Positions 23,787 through 36,515 of a stretch of DNA of 64,000 nt are shown here, one piece after another (positions within the stretch are counted from its first letter, which is position 1; every line of letters begins with the position of its first letter). Under the pieces are notes generated by a model. The model saw only the letters and a program-made list of their open reading frames with translations, was not told where the DNA came from and did not search any database. The stretch is from positions 7,107,521 to 7,171,520 of the forward strand of contig NW_006917091.1 in assembly GCF_000516985.1 (NCBI RefSeq). The letters run 5' to 3'. The stretch comes from Pestalotiopsis fici W106-1 (lineage: Eukaryota; Ascomycota; Sordariomycetes; Amphisphaeriales; Sporocadaceae). The position numbers and the translations under genes are program-made.

Positions 23787-26700
23787 ATGGACCCGTTAAG
23801 CGCGTTTGCGCTTGCCGGAACGGTCTATACTTTTATTGATGCTGGAATCACTGCCACCAAGTTCGCGAAGGAGCTCAGTGGGTTCTGGAAGAGTTCTCGC
23901 GATACCGTCAAGAGCTTGGAGCATTTAACTATTACGACACAAAATCTGGAGGAGTTGTCCAGTAAATTGCGCCATGCGAACGGACCACGATATATGATGT
24001 CAATTGCCACGGAATGTACGACGTCTTGTCAAGAGCTCCTCGATTTGCTGGACAAATTGAAGGTAAAAGACAAGGGGTCGAAGACTGAGCATCTCTTGGC
24101 GATGCTCTCAGCCTATCGGAAAAAGGACGAAATTTCTTTGATCGAGGATAAGTTGGGAAAGTTACGTGCGCAAATGACCTTGGATCTCTTGCGTGCACTA
24201 AAGTGAGATTAATTACCTGCTGCGAAAATTCTGGCGGCGGCTCGACATTTACTGACCTCGGTTTCGATTAGCGATGGACAGTCCGATATCAAAGGGAAAT
24301 TGGACGAAATACAGAATGACATCGTAAAGCTTTCTGAAACACGACACGGCAGCTTCCGAGCGCGACGAGCCGGGCTACTTGATCTGTTACAAGCATACAA
24401 ACAGAATCAGGATCAGGATCATTCTGCCATCATCAACGAGCTTCGGAACTTTGGGTCTGAGGTTTACCATGAAAGAGTATTCAACTCGATTCTAAAGACC
24501 TTACGTTTCGATAGCATGTATCTTCGGGAAGACAACACTTCTGAGGCAGGCGAAGGCACCTTCCGATGGCTCTTTGACAAACAGGAACGATTTAAGGCGA
24601 CAAATCCTCGTAGCAACAACATGCCGCCACAGAAATTTCAGGAAACTCGCGACGCATTTATGATGTGGCTAGAGTCAGGTGAAGGAGTGTTCCATATTTG
24701 CGGGAAGGCTGGCTCGGGGAAGTCGACACTTATGAAACTGATATGCAACGACAAACAAACGCGAAATGCTCTCAATGCCTGGGCAGAAGGTGATACTTTG
24801 CTCTGGGCCAACTTCTTCTTTTTTGCTCCTGGCGAAAAGGAGGTAAAGTCCTTGGAAGGGCTTTATCGGTTCGTCCTCTTCACGATCCTGAATGAGCACC
24901 GCCACTTGATTAGGAAAATTTATCCTGATGAGTTTCCTGAAGAGTTCAAGGAGTTTCGCCATGATCGTCAGTTAGCATATGAACTTGCTGATCTGGTCAG
25001 ACCTCCAAAACTTAGGGAAGCGTTCCAATCACTGATAGACGTGACTGTGGCGGATAAACATAAGATGTGCATCTTCATCGACGGACTAGACGAGTATGAA
25101 GGTAGCTACACAGACTACTGGCAGCTTGCGGACAACCTACGCAATTGGGCTCATCAGAGCTGCGCCCGAGTTAAGTTTTGTGTAAGTTCCAGACCTGAGG
25201 TGCAATTTGAGAGCACCTTCAGCTCCAAGAACGCACCAACCATTCGGCAGATTCACCTTCACGAATTTACAAGCGGTGATATCGAAAAGTATTGCCGCGA
25301 CCAGTTCACAAAGACTTCAAACTCTAAGATGATCCCAAATTACGATAATTTTATTGACCACATCGTCACCAAAGCGCAAGGTGTCTTCCTATGGGCAGTC
25401 CTCGTCACGAAAGAGCTTTTGTTCGAGACTAGGATTACACATTCTGCGAAAGATCTGTGGAGAAAGCTCGATGAACTTCCCGACGAGCTTCATGAACTAT
25501 ATCAGAAACTATTCGACTCTATGGGAGAAGCACAAAGACGAAGATGCTGTCGAATACTGCTCACCGTGCTTACGAATCCATTCAAGGACCCAATCAATGC
25601 ACAATCCCTCAACTGGATTTATGATGAAGAGGATCTTGATCAAGCTCTACTTCGACAGCTTCAATGTAGTGAAACCCACGGTCCCGAGCAGCATGTCAAC
25701 CGCGTAGTCGATCATTTGAACGAATGGACTCGCGGTTTCGTTGAGGCCATTGCTTGGGATCAATCTACTGAAACGAGCACGTCGTTGACAAATTTGCCGC
25801 ATTTCCACACTCGTGTGAGGCTGTTCCATAAAACCGTTAAGGATTATATGGATTCAAGTAAGCTCTCCATGCTTCAGTCGGAATTCCCCGGATTCGATGT
25901 GGTGAAAACACACGTCCAATTACGACTGCTCGAGCTTGGGATCGTGAACGCCCAGTACAAAGAAAACCATGTTTTCTAGTTCTACAACTATGGTTACGAG
26001 ATATTAGAAAGTGACTTGGAAGGGAGCCTCGGCAATGATAAGCAAATTTCGTGGCCGATATGCGAAATGATTGGTTTGCATTTGCCTACTAGAGGGCGTA
26101 CAAGTGGGTTGGCGAAACCAAACTATACTGGGAGAATGGACATACACAGTACTGAAAGGACGTCGTTGCCGCACTTGTTGGCATATTTTGGTTATCCAGA
26201 GGCTCTTCAAGGGCAACATTTACGAGACTGCTCCCGAAAGGGGCTGACTGAAGACAATGGTCCTGCTCAGCCAAAGCGGAAAAGTTTACTTCTTTCGGCA
26301 TGTATCGGCATGATAAATCTCACTGCCAGAAAAGCCTTTGCAAGAGCTAGCAGGTACGATGAAACCATCGCGAAAGCGATCGACCTCGGCTACACTGCTC
26401 ACGATCGGGTCATGCTCATTGAAGATGATGACAAAAGCACTTGCCCCAGCATGACTATTTGGCAGATAGTTGTTTTGGTTCTTATCCTACAGGCCCAAAT
26501 CGGACCGTGGTTAAGAAAGAAGTCAAAATTACGCAACTCGAGCGCTCTGAGCCAGCTCTTTCGACTGCTTTCCCTACTGCTTGCTTGTGAATCACAAGAG
26601 GAAGTTTTCATAATCTTCACAACCGGAAAGGGTCGTGCTTGTTGCATGACACTCTACGACCTTGTGGAGGGCTATGATCCGTCGAAGTCGAGAAACTCTC

Positions 26701-26930
26701 TTCTCCGTCTGCTAGGTGATGGGCCGCAGTACAAGACAGAAAAGCTCACATCCTGGTTATACAATACCTATGCAGCGCATCACAGGTCCGAGAAAGATGT
26801 GCTAGAAAGATGGAATCCGCGTAATCAAGTCCACACCGGGGCTCTGGGTGGTGATATCGCTGTGGTCTCCGGGAAATCAATTCTCTTGAGTAGCCACCGA
26901 TGGACCGGTATCGATGTAGAAGTTTGGTAG
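23787..26930 (+). pseudogene. NACHT-domain STAND (NLR-like) protein with in-frame TAG
   Basis: Exon 1 (23787-24202) and exon 2 (from 24272) join over an intron with a GTGAGA donor and CTGAC branch point. The first product is 707 aa, ending at a TAG at 25977-25979. The same frame then continues open to 26930, and the full reading would be 1024 positions. Residues 1-140 form the helical N-terminal domain common in fungal STAND proteins (MDPLSAFALAGTVYTFIDAG). The P-loop FHICGKAGSGKSTLMK lies near residue 285 and Walker B CIFIDGLDEYEG near 405. A DUF7791-like region including FHKTVKDYMDSS follows. The segment after the stop (FYNYGYEILES, then WPICEMIGLHLPTR) is cysteine- and leucine-rich and looks coding. 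Such proteins act in non-self recognition. Alternatives are a truncated functional protein, readthrough or a sequencing error. Confidence 0.8.
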
Positions 26931-29561
26931 ATTGAATTCAATGGCTAGGCCCTTAGTGCTCTATGTTACCTATCTCTCCATTAATAAATCCTAGCATACT
27001 TTATTAACAGCTAGTGCCGATCATGCAGCCTGCGAAAACAAGAAATACACGACCTCGCCAAAGTATATCGTCAGGCTTGCGGTCACCAGGACTGTCTCAA
27101 GTGGAAACGTCATTTGTGAAATAAAATGCACCTTTGGGTATGTGTCTAGACTACTATACTGTTCATTGTAGAAGGTGGAGAAGATGGAAAGATCTTTCAG
27201 CTAATATATGATCTCTACACTGTATGTGATTCTGCAGGAAATGTTTGTAGCAAATGATGCTGCAACTAAGCCCATCCATAGGGACTCCGGCCGGGATGGA
27301 ACAGGTTCGGAATGGATTACCGAGCCAGAAATCTCTTGGCAGCATACCTACCTGTCAATGACTGGTCCATGCATCTACCGGCTTGTCAGGGTATACCTTT
27401 AGCCAAACTGAAACACATTTGCAGCACGAGATGAGTTTACAGAAAGTCTATTTAGAGGCCTCAACGCAGTGGTAGTATCGCCAATTCACAGCTAGTGTAT
27501 CTAGACTGCAGCAGCAACGTTGGCGCCTCAGCTTCATAGCTAGGTACGCAAAGATATCAGAGCGTCACTATCGGCCCGCAAGATTGTTTGTATCCTCTGA
27601 TCGCTGGAGATGCCTTGCGACTGTTATAAGCACAGACAACAACCTGCCGCCGTGAATACGTGTCGTGATCGTCTTTTGCGATAAGACTGTACAGAAAGCC
27701 TTGCCTCTGTGAATTGACAAGAATTTCAGATAGCATTCGAGTGCGCGAGAAACTGATGCAAATGCCGATCCAACCTTCGAGGTTGTGCTGGATGATGCAG
27801 GGCCCTCTTGATCCGACGATCGTTCCCTGTTATAGTAGTGAGTAGAGCGCTCAAGTACCCCGCCAAAACGGTTCTTGGCCGAGAGACAACTGCGATTAAC
27901 ACAAGTTTCCCAGCGCGATTTGCGCTATAAAAGAATTATAGACTGGATGCTCGGACATTTGATGGAGAAGAGGCGCAATCCTACACATCGCCGCTCTATG
28001 CATACATTAGAAGAATACAGCGCTTGTCTTGTTCATAACAGAAAAACTCGCGCACACAAGTGAAGCGCGTCGATTTTCAAGGCCCTACCTAAGGGAAGAC
28101 TTCGGGGTAGCCAATACTGGCATAACCTCTCGCACGTAAAACTTGTGTGGTATCATTAGTGGCTGTCCTAACCATTACCGAGATTACCAACTTCAGGTCG
28201 ACGTTTCTACCTACCTACAAGGCATATGGTTTAAATAGAATTCCGTCTTGAGTGTTGAGAAGATGTAGCGGGAATCATGCTGTGACTGGAAACTCCCCGC
28301 CAGTGCACTAGCCTGATGTGCACGTTTCTAGTCAACTGCTCCGGGGATGTGACATTGGGACCCTGCGATTTACATGGCTGCCATCAATGTTCCTGGAGGG
28401 TCACCCCGCATAGCTTGATACTCTTTATCGTCAAGCATGCATAAAGTGGCTCGAGTGGTGCAAGGTACCCCGAAACTGGCGTCGTACAAGTCGACTCGGC
28501 ACCATGATGGTCAATGCCTCGGGATGAGGATATTCATCGCTCCTTTGTTCATTGAACAAGACATCACTAAATGCACCGCGGCGGGGTCGTTATCGACTGC
28601 TTCCACAATCCAAGATAACAAGTCGTCATCAATCAACATCATAAAAAGGTCTCAAAGAATCATACCTGTACTCCGTATCCCCGAGGTCCCAAGGTCGGTA
28701 TAAGAATCATTCAGCGTGGGAGACGAGTATTGGTCAATCAACTCAACTGGCAATGCACAACCAACTCCTCCATCCCAATTGTATACGGAACAGTTTCCAG
28801 GTCAGGGTCGAGCCCAAGAAAATTAAAGTTTGAGGGATCCAAACCTCGGCCGCCCAGAATAGGCTTGCGACTACAACTTCGTACGCACCTACACAACACG
28901 CCATGCATCTCGGTCCGGGCACAACCATCATGGTGTGTGGGGGATTAGCTGCTTGGCGACAACTCGGACAATTTTTATGACCCAAGAGGAGAATCATTCC
29001 CGCATTTGTCGCCTATCAAAGGTTAGTCGGCCGAGTGGCGTCGACTTTGATGGCAGGTTTCTGACGGTTGTGGTCTAAGCACCTGCATCCCCCATATATG
29101 CACCTCTATAGGGTAGGTGAGTGGAAACTCGAAATGTGGAGGAAGGGCGCACCAATCATGGTCAAGATCAGTGGTTGAACCCTGGCTGTATCTGTCTTGT
29201 CGTGTGCCTGGCCCACGGTCGAGGACAATGTACTACACAGTAGGTTGGTGGCCAGATCTGGTATGTTATGGAGAGATGCTGGGAATAAGGCTGGTGCTGA
29301 TTCGCTTTCCCACCTTGAAGGGATACGTATCAACAGATGGGACCGCATGTGCTCGAGCACCATTTCAGTGCCGCTTGAATCGGATCCGATCATCAATGCC
29401 TGCAGCCCAGCGGCTTTTTCTTTTTTATCTTGAAGATCATCCCCACTCCAATGAGGCACTTGATTTGAGCTCGAACTAAACAAGATATACCCTCGAAGTA
29501 ACCCTTTTCCCGGTTCCTTGATGTTGCTTTTGCCACGAGTCGTCAACTTCTCGACGCAAAA
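26931..29561. other. 2.6-kb stretch without recognisable genes, right of the NACHT gene
   Basis: No frame here shows recognisable protein content. The longest (about 146 codons, minus strand, 29106-29546) lacks any motif. The region around 29021-29040 resembles a tRNA A box but has no matching B box. The right end should contain the promoter of the receptor gene. Confidence 0.45.
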
Positions 29562-31223
29562 ATGTGGTTCAGTAGGTCTATACTCTTGCCAGCCTCGGTG
29601 ATGCTATCACAACTGGTTGCGTCACAAGCGGTCAGCTCTGGCAGCTCAAATGTGACAGCAATGATACAGCTACTGGAGTCGTCGGTCCCTGAATGTGCAG
29701 TAAGTCCCCCGGCCCGAGAGACTCGAACCTCAGCACGCTAAGATTGCTCAAGTTCAATTGCTTCGTATCCGTCGTGCCTCAATCAACATGTGATCTTACG
29801 GATACGGCGTGCATTTGCAGCAACCAGGACCTGGCGACCTCACTTGCAGTCTGCATGGCACAAGCAGGATGTACCGTCATTGAACAATTGCGTAAGTCCA
29901 AGGAGCTGGCGCAAACCATTGATAGAATACTAACACTAGGTTTTCATCTAGAAACGCAAAGGTTCGAAAAGGAAATGTGCGGCGCCGAAGTCCGTAGTCA
30001 ACGCACCTATATACTAGCAACTACCTGGACTTTGTACGCGATTGCGCTCTTATTCGTTGTGATGCGCCTGGTCGCGCGCGCACCATACCTGTCGAAAAAG
30101 TCGTGGGACGATTGGACCATAATTGCTTGTCTGGTGAGATGCTTGCCGGCCCCGATGCTTTGAAGTTACAACTGATGAAAAGACTACAGCTAGCCCTCAC
30201 TCCCGCTCATGTCATTGCCTATCTAATGGTGGAATCCGGCCTGGGCCGAGATATCTGGATGCTATCGGCCAGCCAAATCACGAACACATTGCTCTACTTT
30301 TTCGTCGAAGAGTATCTATACACCTTTCTCGTCGTCTTTACCAAGATTTCGATCCTGTGTCTCTACATCCGCGTCTTCGCTGTCTACCGCTTCCGCCTAC
30401 TCTGTTACATACTCATTGGTTTCACATTGGCTTTTGGCATCAGCTGTTGGGTTTCGACTGGGTTCAACTGCGTGCCAATTACCTTCATGTGGCAAGGCTG
30501 GGACGGACAACACAGTGGCACATGTATGGATACTAGCAAACAAGCTTTTGCTTTGGCTGGGGTCAACATGGGTCGTAAGTGTCATGATGACATTTCCCAA
30601 GGAAACTACTAACCGCGATTGATACAGTGGATATTCTCGTCTTCCTGCTCCCAATTCCACAACTGTGGGCATTGCAAATGAGCCTTAAGCGAAAGCTCGG
30701 GGTTATACTCATGTTCACTGTGGGCTTGTTGTAAGTTGCCGCCCATGATCCCGGAAATTCTCTTAGATGATATTGACATATATGACTCAGTGTCACCATT
30801 TGTTCTATAATCCGACTACAAACAATTATGGAATTTGGAAACAGTGCAGACCCGACGTACGATTATTCAGCCCTGGCAGTATGGTCCTTGGTCGAAATCG
30901 ACGTTGGCGTCATCTGCGCTTCATTACCAGGCGTGGCTGCGCTTCTCCGCAGGGTCTTCCCTCGCCTCTTCACCACAAGGGGAAGCAGTGACCCCTCGGC
31001 GCAAAAAGAGAGCACGGGAAACAGCGGAGGGTCAGACTTCCGCAAGCAAGGATTCGCACGCATGCACGAACGCAGAAACAACATTTCAAAGACCGTCAGC
31101 ATCACTGTTGACAGCAAAAGCGACGAGTTCGAGCTGGTGGATCGATACAGCCGAGGCACATCCTCTCCAGATTTGGAGTCGGCCTACAGCGTGCAACCTC
31201 TGCGGACTGGTTACAAAGCATAA
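29562..31223 (+). CDS. CFEM-domain, Pth11-type seven-transmembrane receptor
   Basis: Six exons (29562-29699, 29753-29891, 29952-30133, 30190-30574, 30628-30730, 30791-31223) give 459 aa with matching phases. A signal peptide (MWFSRSILLPASVMLSQLVA) is followed by a CFEM domain with eight cysteines, including VPECA, STCDLTDTACICSNQ, AVCMAQAGC and KEMCGAE. Seven membrane helices follow from TYILATTWTLYAIALLFVVM through LAVWSLVEIDVGVICASLPG. The WSLVEIDVGVICASLP motif is characteristic of the fungal rhodopsin-like (Pth11/DUF-type) family. The tail is Ser/Arg-rich and cytosolic. In Magnaporthe, Pth11 senses surface cues for appressorium formation; whether this paralogue does so is unknown. The exon 2 acceptor (CTCAAG) is inferred from frame. 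Confidence 0.88.
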
Positions 31224-31501
31224 TGGCGTAATGCAAATAAAAGGCATGGACGGGTTATGTCGCAAATGACGCATGACGGGGACAAAACGGGGCGTCGGGC
31301 AGGTTTATAGGTATGGATGGATTTAAAGGCGTTGGTATTAATCCTGCGATTGCGTTTCAGGTCAAGGTTTAATGTATGTCATGACGTTGTCTTTAAATGA
31401 ACTGATTATGATTATTGTGATGTTTGGTATGGTTCAAGAAATGAACCTGTTATTGTCTGAGTCTACAATGCTAACAACGTATGTTCTATGTTTCCTACGC
31501 A

Positions 31502-34500
31502 TCAGATTGGCTCATCGCGAGGCTCAATCAGGATTTCGTTGACGGCGACATGTTCTGGCTGTCGCAAGGCATATACAATGGCTTCGGCTACATCTTCAGC
31601 ATCGAGCACCTTGGCTCCGCTGGGTTCGCCGAATTTCTTGATGGCTTCGGCATCGGTCGACATGCCCAGCAGCTCGGTAGCTGTGTTGCCAGGTTGAATG
31701 CTGGTAACACGAAGACCAGTTCCGGCAGTCTCGAGGCGCAAGCTTTGCAATGTTGCCTCAACAAAGAACTTGCTGGCCGAATAGACGCCTAGGCCAGGGA
31801 ACACCTTGCGGCCAGCGTCTGAGGAAATGGCAACAATGTGGCCGCTGCCACGCTTCAACATGTCGGGCACACTGGCCGATAGACAATGGAGCAGACCCTT
31901 GCAGTTGACATCGACTGTGCGTTCCCATTCGTCCGTCTGCACATTGGCCATCATGGTAAAGTACATGACTCCTGCGCAGGATACCAGAATGTCAACGCCC
32001 GACCCGGAGATGGAGTTTGCTGCTTGGAACAGGGACTCGACATCTGCTTTATTTGTGACATCGGTCTTGTGGACAATGACCTTGCCTGGTGTAGCGGACA
32101 ATTTGGTCTTGAGCTTCTCGAGAGCCTCAGTTCGGCGAGCAGCCAGAATCACATGGGCGCCTTCTCTCGACAGTGCCGATGCCACAGCAGCTCCAATGCC
32201 CGATGAGGCGCCCGTGACGACAGCGACGCGGCCCGCTAATGGACCAGTCTTCTTTGGTGTAGCTGTGCCCGAGGACTCTCTGACAGGAGGCTTTGGAAGC
32301 CAACCTCTGGCATACCAGTCTCGGGTGTAAATCTCAAGGAGCTTACTGTCGATCTTGGGACGATCAAGCTCGTATAGGCTCAATGCGGGCTCGGTCTTGG
32401 CATCGTTCAGAACAGTTACCGCTCTTAGGAAATCAACAGTGGGCATGCCGCGTCGAAGAATTCCAGCAGTAAATGAGTCATCGCCAGACTTGCTAGCACC
32501 GCGTTTCTCGTTCCAGAGTGTAACCCAATTATCCCAGTCCAGACTGCGAGTAGTGTAGCCGAGCTCGGCGAGATCTTCATAGAGGGCAGCAGCGGTGACT
32601 GGCTTGGGGTCGCCTATGTGGAAAATCGGTTGATCCACCTCGATGTGGTTGGCCAACGTTACGATGGCCTTGCTGACAAAGTCGACAGGCGTCATTTCAG
32701 CTAGCCACCCCTTGATGTCGGGCGCATATCCGAGATGGATAGACTCGACAAACAGAGCTGTCAACAGATCGTAGGTGTTGGTTGATCCGAGGACACTGTG
32801 TCCACTAATCGTTCCGGGCCGGTATATTCGGGCAGGCAACCCCCGACGACCAGCCTCGACAACGAGTTGCTCCGCAACCCATTTGGTCTGACCATACCCA
32901 TCAAGGAGCTTCTCGGGGACTTCTTCAATACTCAGCATAGTATCCTCGCTCCAGCCTTCAGAAGAAGGAGGCAGGACACCATTTGTGGAGATGTGGTGAA
33001 CAGTCGCGCCACTTCGACTTGCCAGGCGAAGAATCTCCCGCGTGCCGCCGACGTTGGCGGAACGCATGGCTGCGTAGGGATAGACAAGGTTGACAGTGGC
33101 ACCAGCGTGGATGATGACATCGACCTTGGAGGCAAGCTCTTCAAATGCATCGGGCATGAGACCGAGTCGCTTGCGACCCAAGTTTCCGGGAAGTACCTCG
33201 ACACGATCCAGAATGGTTTGATCCCAGATGCCCAAGTCGATCAGGTTCTTTCGCAGACGAGACATACCTTCACCACGCGCCTCACCTGACGGATGAGTGA
33301 AGCGGACCAGGCAGATGACGCGGGCTGTTGAATTGGCCAAGATTGAAGTTAGCAGGAACGCACCCAGATAGCCAGTAACACCTGTCAGCAACACAGTGCC
33401 AGCTTCACTCAGTGGGCACATTTTAGCACCTGTGCCCTTAATGTCGTCTGGCAATGTTGAGTCGGCCAACAGGACTTTAGGGAGATCGGCCTGTACTGCA
33501 GCAGTATGCCCATCTCGTGCAGCGCGTACGGCTTCTGCATGACCCTCGAGAGTAGGGTTGCCGGCTAGACGCGAAAGCGGCACGGGGAAACCAAAAGCTT
33601 CTGTGAGGCGGCTGGCAAGATCTGCAAGTGCCAATGAATGGCCGCCAAGATCAAAGAAGTCGTGCTCCTCGGTGACCGACCTTGCCGACAAGTTCAAGGA
33701 CGCGGCCCACAGTTTGGCAATCGTCTCGATCTTGACTTCAGTGTTGCGGCCGTCGTCTCGGCCACCGGCTCCATTCGGTGTTCTTGTGCCAGAAGGCGTA
33801 GGCAAAGCTTTAAGGTCCACCTTTCCAGATACTTCATGGGTGGGGATCTCTCGTAATTCACACCACAAGGCTGGGATCATATAGTGAGCCAAGTGAGAAG
33901 TGAGCACTTTTCTCGCCGACGGACTGTAGCCTGACTCCTCGACAGTGAACTCCCCGCGGCCTTTGGGGTCTTCGTCACGAACAAAGTATGCGACAAGTTG
34001 GCGTTCTAGTCCATCACCATGAGCGACAACTGCACAATGGCTTACGGCTAGCTGCTTCATAATAGTATGCTCGACTGCGCCAGGCTGGACCGTGTAGCCT
34101 CGCACTTTGATCATACCACCTACGCGACCGAGGATCTCCAGGAGGCCCGAGGGCAAGATTCTAGCCAGATCGCCCTATTATGCCATGTCAGCCAATTTGA
34201 AAACATCCATTCCCACCATTCCTGCAACTTACAGTACGATACATCTTCTGTCCCGGATTAAAGGGGTCCGGAACAAAAGCCTTTGCGGTGACCTCTGGGA
34301 GATTGAGATAACCTCTTGCAAGCAGGCCACCGCCAACGAATAACTCTCCACTGAATCCAGGCTCAACCGGCTTGCCGCCATTGTCGAGGATGTATGTATG
34401 CTCTGGGTCAATCGGTGGTCCAACTGGACAGACTGATGCATCTTCTGAGATCATATCCTTGATAACGCCACACGCAATCTCGTGGGTTTCACTTGCACTG

Positions 34501-35408
34501 TAGCAGTTAAGCAGTCGTGTGGTTTCGGGAAGTGCCTTGATTGCTCGTCGCGCCAGGTCTGTTGTCACGACCTCGCCGTTCAACCACAGCGTACGTAGGC
34601 TCTTGAGACTGCCCAGCTTCGTGTTTCTGGCCAAGATTGTCGCCAGAAGTGTTGGTGTCATCAGCGTCTCTGTTATTTGCCGCGCCGACAGCAGCTCGAC
34701 AAGAGCAACAGGGTCATAGCTGGCCTCGTCAGGCACTGCAAAGACTGTTGCGCCACGAATCAATGGTCGTAGGATCTCCCAGACAAAGAACACATTACAG
34801 GCGACACGGTCACCCGGTTGCAGATCACTGAGACGAAATCTCAGGTCATAAGACCGGACAGGTGCACTATGTGGGTTGGCGATGCCTTTCGGCCGGCCCG
34901 TGGTTCCACTCGAATACGAAACGAAGGCGAGTCTCTCCAAGTCATCATCTGCTGGCAGAGGAGACAGTGTCTCTGTCGTGCCATTGGTAGCAGGTGCGCC
35001 GTTTGCCTCTTTCACCCATTCGTCTAGGATAATGAGATTTGAGCTGCCGGAAACCTTTCCAACATGGGCTCTATGAGTGATGATGACAGTAGGCCCTGCA
35101 TCTTCGATGACATCAGATAGGAGCCCTGGAGGATATGCGAGTTCCAAGACCAGAAAGGCGCCACCTGCTCGCAGAGCTGCCAGGCAAGCTATCACGTAGT
35201 CGGCGCTCCGCCCCAGCAAGATACCGACGAGCTTGTCCCGCGTCACACCACGAATACGGAGCTCGTGAGCCAGGGCTGACGTCTCCTTATCTAGCTCGGC
35301 GTAGGTGAGACTTCGATTCTCATCTTCCAGAGCAATTCCATCAGGGGTGAGTTGGACTTGTTTGGCAAACAAGGCCGCCAGGTCCTTGGTTGTGTCCAGG
35401 ACAGACAT
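31502..35408 (-). CDS. ATRR-type NRPS-like carboxylic acid reductase (probable glycine betaine reductase)
   Basis: Two exons (35408-34233, 34174-31502) encode 1282 aa with domain order A-T-R-R. The adenylation domain (about 10-500) has YSSGTTGRPKG, NCYSASETHE, GDLARIL and GRVGGMIKVRGY. The carrier domain has DFFDLGGHSLALADL, with the phosphopantetheine Ser near 572. The thioester reductase has VLLTGVTGYLGAFLL near 655-665. A second reductase of SDR type fills about 1049-1282, with VVTGASSGIGAA and YSASK (Tyr about 1200). This architecture is that of Aspergillus nidulans ATRR, which reduces glycine betaine by two steps to choline. In the A domain the usual A4 FDxS is FVWE, in keeping with a non-amino-acid substrate. 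There is no condensation domain. Assignment to betaine is from architecture and is not proved for this gene. Confidence 0.9.
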
Positions 35409-36515
35409 GCTGCATTTTGTGGTCAATGCCTGTACGTCTCAGGTTGGGGGGCCGGCAACCTTACATGTGAAGCAGAAGGGACACTCGATGCTGTCGAATC
35501 TACCTAGCTTTTCAAATCTCTGGGGGATACCGTAAATTTAAAGGATGAAAGACTGACGAGTTGCTGGTCAATGTATGCGGGTACTTGTCTGTGGTGGCAA
35601 GGGATATTACCCGCTTGAGAATGACAGGAGGGGGATACTGTTACTCAGTATCGTGACGTCAAGAGGACAATACCGTTCCTATTGTCCGCCTTCTTTTGAC
35701 CCCCGGTGGCCGATCCGAGCCGTGAGTAGTGGATAGTTCTTTCGGCGTGTGTTATTGAGCGACCCTGTCCGGGACGGTGCGAGATGAGGTGTAGGTATTT
35801 GCTAGGTGGCCGGACGGCTATCGGAAAGGCAAAGATAGGTGGTGCCACAATGGAAGTTTAAAAGCAAAGCCGCTCGCCGCCAGCGCTCTACTTTTCCCAG
35901 GTAAAACGAACGGATATGATCCATCGCCGGTCCCGGCTTTGACCGCCAGGTATTTACCAAGGTACTCAGTATGCAGGTGTCGCGAGACACCTTTCCCGAT
36001 GGGGGATGGTGAGCTGGACCGGTGTTCGGTGGCCAAAAACATCTCTGTGTCAGTCCCGAGCATGTGGTTCGGTTATTTGTTGAGAGAATTCTGAAAAATT
36101 GGTGATATCTTGGTTGCCTGCATGAAGGGCTGACTTGCATCACTGTCATGATTGGCTGTTAGCAGCACATATCTACCCTATCTCGGAATCTATATATGCA
36201 CGCCAATGCGTGGAAAATGTACAAAGGTACGCACAAAGTAGACGTGCCTCCTTCGTGCATAACTTGAGAAAATGAGGTAATGATTTGATACTCGATTTTT
36301 ATGCCAACATGATGAATCTGATGAACCCATCAATCATGGGAATATTGTCGCGTCTCGTCGCAACAGCAGTCTATCTTGGTATCCTCTATGTATGTACATT
36401 ATTTCTATACTCCAAGACTCCATTTCCCCACAAAGATCAACTATTCTAGACACAATAACCCCGCTCCAACTGGAGAGGACTGGAGAAAACGTCTTCTGCT
36501 ACAGCGCAAGAATAT
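35409..36515. other. Intergenic region ATRR gene/GNAT gene
   Basis: A 1.1-kb stretch holds the ATRR promoter on its left and the 3' flank of the GNAT gene on its right. No supported gene was found. Confidence 0.45.

Noticed and set aside
25955..26011. A 57-nt intron (GTACAA donor, AAAG acceptor) that would remove the TAG of the NACHT gene in frame
   Set aside because: The donor is weak, no convincing CTRAC branch point is present, and an earlier AG (26006-26007) would have to be skipped. The sequence around the stop also reads as coding.
29021..29040. tRNA-like A box (GTCGGCCGAGTGG)
   Set aside because: No matching B box (GGTTCRANYCC) or acceptor stem lies at the right distance.
29106..29546. 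146-codon minus-strand frame
   Set aside because: No motif, and it overlaps the expected promoter of the receptor gene.
29720..29740. tRNA B-box-like GGTTCGAGTC on the minus strand
   Set aside because: It lies in an intron of the CFEM receptor gene and no A box or acceptor stem accompanies it.
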